Shown here in pieces: positions 1 to 11,380 of a DNA stretch of 64,000 nucleotides (position 1 is the first letter of the stretch; each line of letters begins with the position of its first letter). The DNA lies in the NCBI GenBank assembly GCA_015039365.1, contig WION01000001.1, positions 248,001 through 312,000 of the forward strand, in the 5' to 3' direction. The notes beneath the pieces are model-generated. The model was not told the origin of the DNA, ran no database searches, and saw only the letters and a list, made by a program, of their open reading frames with translations. A program made the position numbers and the translations under genes. This DNA is from Amanita rubescens (taxonomy: Eukaryota; Basidiomycota; Agaricomycetes; Agaricales; Amanitaceae).

Positions 1-2
1 AA

Positions 3-185
3 ACACTTGGATCACACCACCCAGACACTCTGACAAGCATGGCTAATCTAGCAGTCACATACCAAAGTCAGGGGAGGTGGGAGGAGGCTGATGTTTTACT
101 TGCACAAGGTGCTATGTTGCAGGAGGAAACTCAGCCTAATTACAATCCACTTCAGGAAGCTCAGATTGAATCTGCTTCAAGTTGA
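3..185 (+). CDS. C-terminal fragment of a kinesin-light-chain-type TPR protein (cut by window start)
   Basis: Reading frame 3 from the window edge gives about 60 residues ending in TGA at 183-185. It starts with the pattern LGSHHPDTLTSMANLA, then YQSQGRWEEADVL. This is the TPR_10/TPR_12 (kinesin light chain) repeat signature: an HPDTL turn, then ANLA and G.W.EAE positions. In basidiomycetes such repeats usually form the C-terminal repeat region of NACHT- or NB-ARC-type NLR-like proteins or free TPR proteins. The N-terminal part lies outside the window, so the domain it was fused to cannot be seen. No intron is evident. TPR call is firm; NLR membership is only a possibility. Confidence 0.8.
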   Translation, partial: TLGSHHPDTLTSMANLAVTYQSQGRWEEADVLLAQGAMLQEETQPNYNPLQEAQIESASS

Positions 186-500
186 ACCATCAACTTGAAG
201 GAGAAATGACACCCATGATCACTTTCAATGGCATAACAGGAGTTTGCCACAAGTTATCTTGTAGTAACGTACTATGTTTAGTAGTTGTGAATATTATGTG
301 ATTTGAAGTTTTGTCAGTACTTCAGGGTAGGACAAATGGCACTGACTTGTTAAATATCTATCATTGCAATTGGCTCCGGGCAATATCATGATAATCTCAC
401 AAGTACTATGCAACCTTAGCTGCACGCAAGATCGGTGGACTAGCGATATTGCGACCATTTTGGGGTCTAACCGGACCTACCTGTTGCGGGAACCAGCATC
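186..500. other. Intergenic, no gene seen
   Basis: No coding pattern or repeat was recognised between the TPR stop codon and the duplicated oxygenase fragment. Confidence 0.4.
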
Positions 501-606
501 ATCGCACCAACCAGCATAATCCGTATAGCTCTCATCGCCGTAACTGATGAAAGATTGCTCTCCCCACTGCGCCTGTGCCAATTTTCCCACCCAATTGATA
601 TACGTT
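501..606 (-). pseudogene. Duplicated 3' fragment of the neighbouring 2OG-Fe(II) oxygenase
   Basis: On the minus strand this block reads YINWVGKLAQAQ, then GEQSFISYGDESYTDYA. It matches the C-terminal segment of the gene just downstream (INWVKDLVKAYQGEQSF, then INYGNESYTDHAY). The match is also visible in DNA as two similar stretches around 520-606 and 880-960. No promoter, start or catalytic region accompanies it, so it is a partial tandem copy. Its boundaries are approximate. Confidence 0.65.
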
Positions 607-771
607 TAAATCATTGTAGTCAGATTAAAAACTCGGGAAATGTATTCCATGACAGCAAGTTTATTTCGTATTGTGACCAAGTGCGATGTTCTGTTCCGCA
701 GCTCCTTTGTCCAACTGATCCTAATCCTCCTCGTCAAGTCCTTCCTCATCCGATTCTTCCTCGTCGTCAAA

Positions 772-2149
772 CTATTCATCATAGTCCTCATAGTCCTCAT
801 TTGAGATCGGTGGAGTCCCGCGCTTTCCTGGCTTGCCAACTTTCGCAATGAGACAGACGTTGTGATAAGCATGGTCAGTATAACTCTCGTTTCCGTAATT
901 GATGAAAGATTGCTCTCCCTGGTACGCCTTTACCAAATCTTTCACCCAATTAATACCGATATTGACCTTTGTATCGGAGTCTTCAGCTTGCAGGACTAAG
1001 GCACCTTCGTCCGCGATCATCCATTCCGTGAAATCTCTATTCTCTCCAAAAGAATCACCCTCTGAGTCCGGGATACGGTTCTCGCATGCAAATAGGTTGT
1101 AGCCATATTCGATTACACTCCAAAAGGATGTGACAAGTGAGAGTTCCTTGAATGCTTGCATGAGATCCGCGTCAACGCCTTTCAACCGGTCCTCGAGATG
1201 GCTCAGTTTGGACCAATTTGAAGTCGATATGGAATAGGCATATTCTAGACCGAAACCTAGGTAACCACCTTGGGGGAGAAATTCGGGATCAATCAGAAGA
1301 GAAGACAATTCATCTTTGAAATTATTCATGGCCGACACGGAAGACAGTGGTTTCGGCAGCTTATATGAGCTCGGGTGGTCAAAGTAGAGATTATAGGTGA
1401 TCGTGACGCGATATCCGGAGGTGACGGCTGCAACTTCATGCTCGACATCACTATATAGCGCAACGTATCCGAGACGAGGTTCCCCATCGTCGGCCAGAAC
1501 CTTTGAGGAATCAAAGGACCATTCGACACCATTCTTTCTCATCAAAAGGGATCCACCTTCATGGACCGTTGGAAAGAAGATGACCAAAGATCCGAACATG
1601 TTTTCACTGCGGGGCGTATCCACATGCGCCTTGAAAAAGGATCCTTCGCCTGTTCAATGATCGATCATCTAGATCAGAATCAAATGGCGCGCGAGATATT
1701 CCCTACCATAAACGTTAAGGTTGTACAGCTCTGCACGAATCACTTTGTCTTCTTTCGAGCCACAGAGTAATCTTTCATGGATAAGATCGATCAGCCCGGC
1801 AGCTTTGACATCTAGCATAGGCCTGAAGAATTCCGAACCAAGTCTTCCTGCCTTTCTGTACGATTCGTCATATATATTCTCCTTGTTTCTCCCAAAGCCG
1901 GCTGGCTCGCACGTATTTGCCAAGCGTTCAAGTGATGTATTAGAGCAATGATGGAGCTTCAACCAACTATGGACGAATGTCAAAGATATGTTACGTTGGG
2001 AAGAAAAGCCGATGTTACTGTGAGATTTCCTCTGTCCTATAGAAGAGACCCAAATCATTTGGCTTGACGGGTATGATGCCGCTGCAAAACGGCAAGGGGG
2101 AGCTTATAGAGCTCTCGAGACGCTTGCGCTGTTCCTTGGTAAGAGACAT
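772..2149 (-). CDS. 2OG-Fe(II) oxygenase family protein (fungal prolyl-4-hydroxylase-like)
   Basis: Three exons join in frame: 2149-2019, 1966-1707 and 1649-772, giving about 422 residues with GT-AG introns. Exon 2 has the family-typical CEPAGFG and DESYRKAGRLGSEFF, then ELYNLNVYG. The join into exon 3 gives GEGSFFKAHVDTPRSENMFG, which carries the iron-binding H-x-D, followed by LVIFFPTVHEGG. A distal His lies in YSDVEHEV and the 2-oxoglutarate Arg in TSGYRVTITYNLYF. The family uses Fe(II) and 2-oxoglutarate to hydroxylate a substrate that is unknown here. Only the final exon has a long open frame, so the start is chosen from splicing and family alignment. The TAG stop is followed in frame by a strongly acidic stretch, which may be a shortened C-terminus. 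Confidence 0.85.
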
Positions 2150-3218
2150 GTCTGAACTCTGATGTGAGAGCGAAGCGAAAGAACTTCACGTTTATATAGC
2201 GTCACCCATCATAGGGTGATATGATGTTTCGGATATGTCTCGGATCGAGTCAGGATTCATGGGGCATGAGGTGGTGACTCTCTTCTCGCTTCTCACACTC
2301 CGCCATCACCTTCCCGGGACCGCTCGTCTTCCATCGGACGGGAAAACCCTGACTCGTCGCTATCGATCGATTATATTTCTCGTGATTCAACCGTCCGTGT
2401 GCACACGGGAACGATCTAAATGCCATATAATTTCTGACTAGGGTCGAGAAGGCGGACAGCGGAGAGTGGCGATGAAAGAAGTCGTCGATGTCAATATAGA
2501 TAAGTTGTGGGAAAGGGAAGAGGTTAAGTTTATGTCTTTATGTCTACATCATCCGCTAAAAGGTACACACAAACGAAGTTGATATCGGTGTCATGGCGTT
2601 TGGTCGTGTGGTCGAATATGCGCTTTCGGCGCGCTGTTCAAGTCGTCTTCTCGCCCCGCTTCACCTGGTCCTGTCTCGCTCTCTCCTCATCCCCCCTTTG
2701 CTCCGTTCCGCCTGAGTAGATCTGAGGAGCCATGAGGACCAACGCAGGGGTAACACGTAACGAGCTGGGAGGACGTCCGCAAAGACGGAAAGCCAGTGCG
2801 CGGGTGTTGCGAAGCTCAACGTTTCCCTTCTAGATAGGCGAAAAGAACGAATATTGAGAAGCAACGGCGGATAGAGGAGCAATGTTGAGATTGGATGTTG
2901 GGCGCGAGATATAGTTATGCGCCAAGAAGTGGACAATTCAAAGAAGTGAGGCCAATTACCGTGTCAGGAGGGTGGAACTCGATCTCCGAGGGGTGTGTTG
3001 CCTTGTTATCTTCCTAGGCTCTAGCTCTATACCGTCCTACGCATCATGAACGGATATCATCCTGCAATCAACCGATAATGATTACTTGCGCACTTCCAAA
3101 GTGATGTTATCAAACGCATCTGAGCTCTTTAAGTCGTTGCCTCAGCCTCCCGAAGTTACATGATGTAGATGGTTTAGGTATAAATAAGGGAATCAATGGG
3201 TCCTCCACGAGAACTGGG
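2150..3218. other. Intergenic region, no convincing gene
   Basis: Open frames here are short, overlap on both strands and lack recognisable domains or consistent splice structure. The block probably holds the divergent 5' region of the oxygenase gene and the 3' flank of the GH16 gene. Confidence 0.4.
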
Positions 3219-4570
3219 TTAAGAACTGTGAGGGGCGTATACTCTAAGAGACGATATTTCCCAGTATGCATTGTCATATGTAGGGTGTCCAGGACCAATA
3301 ACATTGTCGTTCACCTACAAAAAAAACATTATTAAGCCATTGTGCTTTTTCTGTTGTAGAGCGGGAAACCTACGCAAGAGTTTGTTGGAGTGTGACAAGT
3401 GGTATCGTAGATATGGGTTACCCCAGCCCTGTTCGTGAAAAGGAAATACATCTGTTTTAGTTACCGGATGCAGGGGGAGGGGAAAAGCGGTAATTTACCA
3501 ATGACCGCATAGGGTCGTTGTGAAGATGAGCTGTTGAGCTGTGAAGAACGTGTTGAAATCGCAGGTTGTGCTAGAGTACGCAGCGCTAGGTGGTCCCCAG
3601 GTGGACGTGTCGAGGGTAGACGTCGATGTTGCAGTCTGAATGTTGTTCGGGACATCAGGTCGCTATACGATAAGAAAAGCGTGAGATGGAGCCAGATTAT
3701 TCAAAAAATACCCTTGGGTAGGGACTCACGCTCCAGAACCATATATTAATGCCCGACACGTCAATTTGAGTCGCATACACGCCTCCACCTGCTTGTGCAA
3801 ATCCCGCGCCGTAGCTGTTTGCTTTTGTCTCTGCCACGACGCATCCATCACGCACTGAACAATCTGTGCCATTGATTTTCCCCGTGTGCGGAGTGCTGGT
3901 GTCTACCATGCAGCCCGGGGTGGTGTGCAAAACATACTGGTTGTGGTTCATCAAGTTGATGGCTTCGACGATGTCGATTTCGCCGCCGTCTGGCCACCTT
4001 ACGCCTGCGCCTCTCGTCCAGAATCCAGGCCAGACCTGTTAAATGAGAAAAAATGTTTGTCGACGACGTGGAACCAGAGTCTTACTGAACAACCATAAGG
4101 TATATGAAGTGCATCGAGCACGAGGAGGTTTCCGGCGCCGTAGGTATCCTGGGATGTGATTCTGACCTGCAGCCATGGCATTTACTCGTGAATAATCCAA
4201 GGAAAATGACTGTTGTAAAAGTCGTACCGAAGCTCGGTGGACCTTGGGTGCCGGTGCGACGTATGTCGTGTCGTCAACTTTCATGATAACGTTTTCGGCC
4301 GAATTCACGGCCGCAAGGCCGCTGGAAAAGGCATCTCGGCGATTCAAGTACATCACGTTTCCTTGTGCGCGTAAGTACCATTTTTTGAGGAATCCAACGC
4401 GCGTAAGGCTTACCATGAGTCGTGTCATCGACATTGCCATAAAAATCCCACCTGTCAAAGAACGAGTTGCCGCTGTATTCCCGGAGGAGTGAATAGGACA
4501 CTGCTCCGGCTGGAGCAACTAGGGTAGTAGTCGCCAACAGGAGGGCTAGGAATTGACTGCCATAGCCCAT
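3219..4570 (-). CDS. Secreted glycoside hydrolase family 16 (beta-glucanase type)
   Basis: Seven exons (4570-4414, 4361-4228, 4166-4086, 4035-3730, 3662-3499, 3428-3374, 3314-3219) sum to 993 bp, exactly 331 codons including the stop. The N-terminus MGYGSQFLALLLATTTLVAP is a signal peptide ending near AGA. The mature protein has the GH16 core: FFDRWDFYGNVDDTTHGNVM, then WPGFWTRG and the catalytic GGEIDIVEAIN (E-x-D-x-x-E, nucleophile and acid/base). Later come STWGPPSAAY and FFTAQQLIF, then the C-terminal AYWEISSLRVYAP, all typical of fungal endo-1,3(4)-beta-glucanase-like GH16 proteins of about 330 residues. It is predicted to act outside the cell on beta-glucans of fungal or plant walls. 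No disruption was seen. The exact substrate cannot be read from sequence. Confidence 0.93.
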
Positions 4571-4699
4571 TTTGTGTGGGGACCGAACAGAGAGGTTGGT
4601 TAAAATTCTTCGGCTTTTTACAGAAAAATGCATGCTAGTGCTTTTTTAGGGTGGTCGGGCTAATTCCATCATGTGAGGCGAGTTTGATCAGTGGGCTTT

Positions 4700-5879
4700 T
4701 TTAAGTTGTGGGCCCGAACCGAAAAGTGGAATGCCACGTCACGGTGCTCGACTTGAAACGCGCTAAATTCTGATGAACATCAGGTCCTTGGATCATACAG
4801 CCAGGACCATCTGCGAGCGTAGGCATTCGATTGTAAATTTCGAGTTGTTGTTGAATAAGTTGGAGTGTAATGATTACGAAATCAAAATTTGTACATAGAT
4901 GGCAGCTAGTGACGAGTTGCAAAAGCAACCGTGTGGATCAGCTGTGCTATCGGGAGAGATATTTCAGCGGGCTCTGAAGGAGGGGTCACGGTGCAGAAAG
5001 TGTAGTCCAGACTTGGGCAGCCAATTGAGAGAATTTGCGGCCCTGTTCGCAGGTGAAATCGACAAAGCAGTTTCATCAGTTAGTGGATATAAGTATTTCA
5101 CATAATTGCTCGCTAACCACTAGCATGTCACAGGTTCAACTTATGAACACACAATGAGCAGGGCACGCCATTCACAGGTTATTGGTATTTCGTCCTTATG
5201 AAGGGTTAGTATGTACTTGGTTGTATAAATATACTATATCGATCATTCTGTCCTTCCACGAGTCTTTTGAACCACGCTCAAGGTCAATGTGATTTTCTGA
5301 GAAAGAGAATCTGAGGCTCGCCTTGCTTGCTGTTTGTAGCGACAGAACACAACAAAGATGAGCCGGCAGGCCGACGCACCTATTAGTTTCGCTCAATGTG
5401 ACGAATTCGAATCCTTGGCGTCTACGCGCCACGTCAGAGGGTCGTTCCAAGCGTTACTGTTTTGGAGGAGCTGGCCTGAGGGCGGGTGCCAGGAACGAAC
5501 TCGAATAGAACTTAAAAGCACTTTGATTAGCGTCCAAACGGCGAGAATCAAATGGACTTTGCGAGAACGCTATTTTCGACAATGCTCTTTAGCACGTAGC
5601 AGTATGAAGTATCTGTAATGGCCAAAGATCATGAATTAAAACTCTACGTGTTCATGTATCCACAGAAAGGCACCATAAAATTAAATAAATGACCTTACTA
5701 ACACAAGGATGGACTGGAAGCGTCGTTGGAAGGGCGGTTCATAATTCCCATTGAGTATAATGACATACAGTTCCGATTTTACAAAACTCCGATGATGTAC
5801 CAATGAAGCTGCGATACATTCCATTGTACCTCAGTAAATATCCATCCTGCTCGAGCAGTCAGGACAGCAAATCACAAGC
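4700..5879. other. Intergenic region with two unsupported small ORFs
   Basis: Small plus-strand frames at 4899-5105 and 5358-5618 have no domain, no partner exon and no family I recognise. The first (MAASDELQKQPCGSAVLSGE at its start) has ordinary amino-acid composition and could be a small gene, but nothing else supports it. Confidence 0.3.
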
Positions 5880-7596
5880 TTAAACAACGTACTTCAAGAC
5901 TTGTCTATAGTGAACCTTGTTTTCCTTAACGTTCCTCACGGCAGCCCCTGCTTCGCGCACTTGAAAAAGCCGAGCATTACCAAACGTTACATTGGCTTGC
6001 ACGTTTACGTACTTGGGAGGATCTGGATCACGCTCTTCACATTCTTTTGCACGGCGAGATTGAGCATACTAATAACTTCTTTCTTGCTTCCTCTAAGAAC
6101 AAGGTCGGTTCTGTATAAGTCATGCGATGAAGGCGTACGTACGTATGGCTCCCTCCCAGTAACGCTCCATATTGGATGAAGTCTAAAAAACGGGTTGAGC
6201 AAAGAGCCACACACAGCATAGAAAACATCATGACCTCCTGCATTGAGCGTGGGCAAATTTTCATCCGGTAACGCGACCAATATACAACGACCATGCACTT
6301 TCAGAGTCTTCAATAACGAGCTTAGAGGAATGGCGTGGGAGACATCCGTCGTGTTCTGAACACAGGTCAGAAGATATGGCCAGCGAGCGTATATATGCAT
6401 ACATACGATAATGAGGTCGACCTTTCCCAACCACGGATCGGCGAAGTTCTTGTCGCTGGTGAGAACAAAGTCGGTCGCACCCATTTCTATCGCATCCTCC
6501 TGAAGAACGTTGATGACAGGTACATGTCTGAAGTACCAAACGAACCTTTTTATGCAACGAATGAGAGAACGCTATGACTTTGTCGGCACCCAAGGCACGG
6601 GCGAATTGCAAAGCAAGATGCCTGACGTCTTGTTAATCAGAAATATCGTCACAGAGAGTATTCCATACCCTAATCCACCTATTCCGACGATACCAACAAC
6701 TTTTCCAGGTCTTGAAAAGTCAATTTATTAGCATCAGCTTCATGTAAAGACGGGGGTCTTACCCGGCGCCATTCCTGACCAAGGGTGAATAAACTGTCAA
6801 GCCGGCGCATAACATCGGCGCAATCACTTCTAACGGAAGCTCTTCAGGCAACGGAAAAACGAAGCGTTCGTGAGCTCGAATGGCGGTCGAATAGCCACCC
6901 TGTGCAATGTGACCCTGGAGTTCCCCGTTCAAATGACCTCTACGCTAACAGACGACGTAACTCACATTGGGATATTTTGAGTTGTACGTGTCAACCCCAT
7001 CCCTACAGCTACGAAAATTAGTGACGCGAAATTCACAAAGTAAAAGAAAGGTACTATTGTTCGCTGTCCGTCTCACATGGCAGACATTTGAAGCATGAAA
7101 GCACTTGAGGCCTAGGGAAAGCATGTCAATAAGTGTAGAAAGATGGATCTCCTTTGGCTTACCCGACGCCAGCACGATCTCCAACTTTAAACTCTGTGAC
7201 TTTGGATCCGACGCGCACTACGTGGCCAACAATCTCATGACCGGGAATGACGGGCTGAAATGTAATCAGCTCAGCATAAGCGTAGAGAAGAACGATGAAG
7301 TACAAGGATTGGTTTTCCCCATCCGGCTGTGATTGTATGCACCTATATGCGCTCAGCCAAGGCAAGTTGGTGAATATATCGCTAAGCGTACATCAGACGC
7401 GCAGACACCGCAGTAATCTATTTTAATGTCCACGTCGTACTCGCCGAATTCCTTGGGCTTGAAGTCGATAAGCTGAAACCTATCCCAATTGTTGGTATCG
7501 TGAATCCTGTCACTAGAGGTTAGAGAATGTGGTCCACGTCAAGTGGTGAGTCGCGTACGCGTAGCCTTTAAATTGCAAGTCTTGGTTGGAAGTCAT
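5880..7596 (-). CDS. Zinc-dependent alcohol dehydrogenase, cinnamyl-alcohol/ADH6-like MDR family
   Basis: Thirteen short exons from ATG 7596 to TAA 5880 sum to 1,083 bp (360 residues) with all phases consistent. The exons are 7596-7559, 7512-7392, 7342-7304, 7254-7163, 7111-7055, 7008-6966, 6914-6763, 6710-6669, 6621-6546, 6499-6407, 6355-6192, 6110-6013 and 5947-5880. The catalytic zinc site shows [10 protein letters not shown] and PGHEIVGHV. The structural zinc lobe is SCFKCLPC with a fourth Cys after ETDSEQY. The Rossmann motif is [20 protein letters not shown], and the C-terminus [10 protein letters not shown] is typical of NADP(H)-dependent ADH6/CAD enzymes. It is expected to reduce aldehydes or oxidise alcohols in the cytosol. 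No lesion was seen. Confidence 0.92.
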
Positions 7597-7599
7597 GTT

Positions 7600-8306
7600 G
7601 GGTAGAGGTTGGAAAGATGTGCGGAACAGAGGCCGTCTTTTATGTGTTTACCGCCAGACATGATGACGACGATGACGTATATGCAGTATGCCCCATTATG
7701 CCCGCAACGTAAGTTGTGGGTTTAGTACCCCCCCACCACTCAAACTTTGAAAACTCGTGCCGCGTGAGAAGTATGTCATGTGATAACCACATCTCCAACA
7801 CACCTTCACATCGTTCCTAAATCTTGATGATTGCTGTATCCGAAAACAATTCTTATTATTATTTTTACACACTTCCGTTACTTGCGTACAAACTTGTGGC
7901 TCATTAACATGCAGTTTAAGTGCGCGAAAGGTCAAAAAAAAAGAAACCAAAAAAACGTTGTGTGAGACATCTAACATGTCACGCCCGAAAATCATCATTT
8001 TGGATCTCTTTCGGAATGTTATGTTCCTCGTAGATCCACTTGCCGTCTCCCTGCATGCGTGTCTCCCCATTTTGAAATTTATTGCTCTAGAGACATATCA
8101 TCCGCTACTCCTTGAGACATCCTCTGGTATGACGTCATTCAGAAATCCGTGATTCGGATCTTGTCTCAGCCATGACGTGTACGCGCTCGGTCATATACCT
8201 TACACCTTCATCTGCCACTATTTCACGACCTGCTGTTTGCTACCAAAAGTATCGTCCTTTTTTCGGCTGCGTTTTTCCCGACGAATAACAGTCATCCTTA
8301 GGAGTT
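7600..8306. other. Intergenic region containing the unmapped Helitron 5' end
   Basis: No gene was recognised between the dehydrogenase start and the Helitron Rep frame. The 5' TC terminus of the Helitron should lie here or further left, but I could not fix it. Confidence 0.35.
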
Positions 8307-11041
8307 ATGTATGCAGAAACGAGAAACGAGGGAGCTCCCTCGATTGGCGCGAGAAATATAACGTCCCTCCACAACACTCTGTCCCACTTTTGTGAATTAT
8401 ATTTTGACACAACTGCTACTTTATTTTCTGCTTCTGGAGATGTGATGCGTGCCGTTCTTCAGGATCATGATTTGGATTGCACGAGACCGGTATCTTTGCA
8501 GTCTCGCCAACACTTTCTAGCCCATATCATCAACGGCATGTGTACGTGGAATCGAGGCAGCGTGTGTTCCATTCTTCACGGATATTCCGTGCCTGACGTC
8601 CAGAGAACTCTTGCTTCTTTGATTTGTGATCGCTTCCGAGAGCATAAAATGTCAGAGTTCGTTGTTCGTGAATTAGCATTGGCGATTGGAATCAGATTTG
8701 ACAATTGTCTGTCATTGCCCATCTTGCAGGCTTGTTTTCAAGAACAGTCGCAACTAATAGATTCTATATGTTCATTGCACTTTTTTTTGCAGCACGTTCA
8801 CAAAATGAATAGAAGAGAATTAGTCCTTCTTGCTTGCTGTCACGGTATTTTGCCCTCTTCATCCATCTCCACTATTCGAAATGATGTTCTTCGACATGTC
8901 ATATTTGCATCTTGTTTCGATGCCAATGCTGAGAACGTATATGCATGTAGATCTCTTAAGGAATCCACACCACCCGTCATTGATGGCGCTGATTCGACAG
9001 CCTCAATTCTTTCGTTGATATACTTGAATGACACTATACCTTTGTCCGTGCTACGCCAAATTGTATCATTGTTACCACATGGTCAAGATGTGTTAGATCA
9101 ATCGCGAACTGCTCTATATGCCTCTCTTAGATCACATATCTTAGCTCTGCGCCGTGGACCATCTGTTCTGTCCACCATTTCTTTACATTTTGTGCTTTTT
9201 TCTAATGCCTGTGACGTTTCGCGAGCGCATGCCAATTGGCCCGAATGTGCTAGCAAAGCATTGAAAGATAACATTCGTAAATCGTTTGAAGAGGAGTTTA
9301 GTCACGAAAACTTGCTTTTTTCAGTATGTGCTTCTTGCGACGGTTTCACGTCCAAGGACGATCGTTTCATTACACGTGAATCAGATCTTGATTGGAGCGT
9401 TTTGTGTCCCCCTCTCGATTACGCGATGCCTGACATTTTCGAAAGTGACGAACTGTATGTTTCCGAAGACCGCGTTTTGTCGGCCAAGGGTATCTCAATA
9501 GAGAATGAATGTTCGCAGTTTACTCTTTGTCGGACCTGCTATAATTCGCTTCGCATGAAAAAAAAACCTCGGTTTTCGCTGACGAACCACTTGCTATTAG
9601 GGACCGTGCCTAAAGATTTACAGGATCTCACTTTTGTGGAGGAATCTATGATTGCTCTCACTCGTTTGAAATGTATGATTGTACAACTCAAAGATGAATC
9701 TAAAAATTATTCGTCTATTGCTGGACAGAGAGCATATCGCGGACATACTATTTATTATCACCAAAACGTAGGCGAAGCGTATAATTGTTTACCTCCGTCT
9801 GTTGATGAAATTGTGAAATATGTTTGTGTATTGTTCGTCGGAGCCCAAATGCCTTCTCGAGATTATTTGCTCACTCATGCCAGGCCTGTCGCAGTTCGAG
9901 CCAACAAAGTTCGACGAGCACTAGAATGGTTGAAGAAAAACAATACTTTATACAAGGACGTCTCTATCAACGAAACCGTGCTCCAGCAGATCGATCAATT
10001 ACATTATTTGCCTTATGCTGTCCATCGTTTGAGTTCAAATGATGTTAACGATGATGCTGTATCTGGTTATGCCGAAAGTGGATCCGGTAGACCTTTGATT
10101 GATGAAAACGAGAATATGTTGTTCGAAAACGTGTTTCTTGCCGATTTGAGCGATTCGCCAACTTCACATGAAATGCGGGACGTGGCTTTGCGGCATTTAC
10201 TCTCAGGTAAACCCTTCATTCAAATCGGTCATGCCACGTCGCCTGAAAACGATTTTCACAACCACAACCTATTTCCTTCTTTGTTTCCTACTTTGTATCC
10301 ATATGGCGTCGGAGGTTTCGAAGATCCAAGCAGAACCGTGCCTGTCGCTTTTAAAGAACAACTAAAACATTTACTGAACTTGTCCGACAGACGCTTCCAA
10401 GTTCATCCGACTTTTTTGTTCACTGCATTTAACATCTTGCAGAGAAGAGAAGTTTTAAGACGTACTACAATGCGTGTAAAACGGGCTGATTTTGAAACGA
10501 AATCAGCATTATATGCTAGCATAACACCTGACACTGTCAAGCGAGTTGCCTCCATGATAAATGATAAGAGTACGGCAATAGATCCTAATTCAACAGAGTT
10601 TGGTGTGATTAAACTCATGCATGACGTTCAGTTGGTCAATTCTACCGTCTTGGGATCCAATTTCGCCAGATCTGCAATGCGAGAACAGATTAGGTCGTTA
10701 ATTATAAGCATGGGCGCGCCGTCGTTGTACATCACCATCAATCCCGCCGATATTTATAATCCGATTGTACGCGTTCTAACACGGGATGAATTAGAAAACG
10801 AGGAAGAGAACGAACGATTTTCCTTTTTGCGTCAAGCTAGATTGATTGCCCAAAATCCAGTTGTCGCAGCGCAATTCTTCCATATCTTATTAACCTTTTT
10901 TTTCCAACGCGTTCTTCGATTCCGACACGGAAGTGACAAAGAAAGAGGCTTATTTGGTTTCACGAAAGCATACTATGCCTGTGTTGAAGCTCAGGGTCGA
11001 GGATCTCTCCATTGTCATGGTTTAATATGGTTGGAGGGCGG
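8307..11041 (+). pseudogene. Helitron Rep-helicase, N-terminal half (split by LTR insertion)
   Basis: One open frame encodes the first ~911 residues. A Cys cluster (VCASCDGF and, near residue 407, LCRTCYNSL) introduces the DUF6570-like region: FSLTNHLLLGTVPKDLQ, then LTFVEESMIALTRLKCM. The Helitron_like_N (Rep) domain spans about residues 700-911. It shows FNILQRREVLRRT and GSNFARSAMREQI, then MGAPSLYITINPADI and the HUH motif GRGSLHCHGLIWL, with the catalytic-metal histidines at 11010-11018. The frame then runs by chance into the LTR for another 47 codons (to 11183). The start could be 8307 or a downstream ATG near 8442. The protein would nick and join single DNA strands during rolling-circle transposition, but as it stands it is cut off before its tyrosines. 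Confidence 0.9.
11038..11041. repeat. Target site duplication, left copy (GCGG)
   Basis: GCGG directly precedes the left LTR and recurs at 13197-13200 directly after the right LTR. Four bases is at the short end of the usual 4-6. Confidence 0.75.
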
Positions 11042-11380
11042 TGTAACGTACCGATTCCGGCTACGTTGGAATCGACACTCAAACCTCGCCGAAACCCTCG
11101 CTCAAGCTTCCGAGACTCGGAACCTCGGATCGGAGCTCCGAGACTCGGTATCGGATACGTTTCGGACCGTATTACGCACGTAGCACACGAGGCATGTAGT
11201 TTATATACCCCATCGTAGTTAGTTTTATACAGTTTACTTTCCCCTCACTTCGCATCTAAGTTCCTGAGCCCCGAGAGTGCGACCGAAGTTGGGCGAGCAC
11301 CTTTCGGTGCTGCCGAACTCGCTCGGCAAACACCGAGCCTCGGAGGTTGCACCCAACGCAACCTCCGTTTCGTTGTTTCA
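11042..11380 (+). repeat. Left LTR, 339 bp
   Basis: It starts TGTAACGTACCG and ends CGTTGTTTCA. By eye it is identical along its full length to 12858-13196. It includes self-complementary stretches such as GGAGGTTGC...GCAACCTCC near its end and AGCACC...GGTGCT, plus a TATATA-like stretch near 11202. Confidence 0.95.

Noticed and set aside
2661..2936. 91-codon minus-strand frame between the oxygenase and GH16 genes
   Set aside because: Low-complexity Arg/Ser-rich, no splice partner, no conserved motif.
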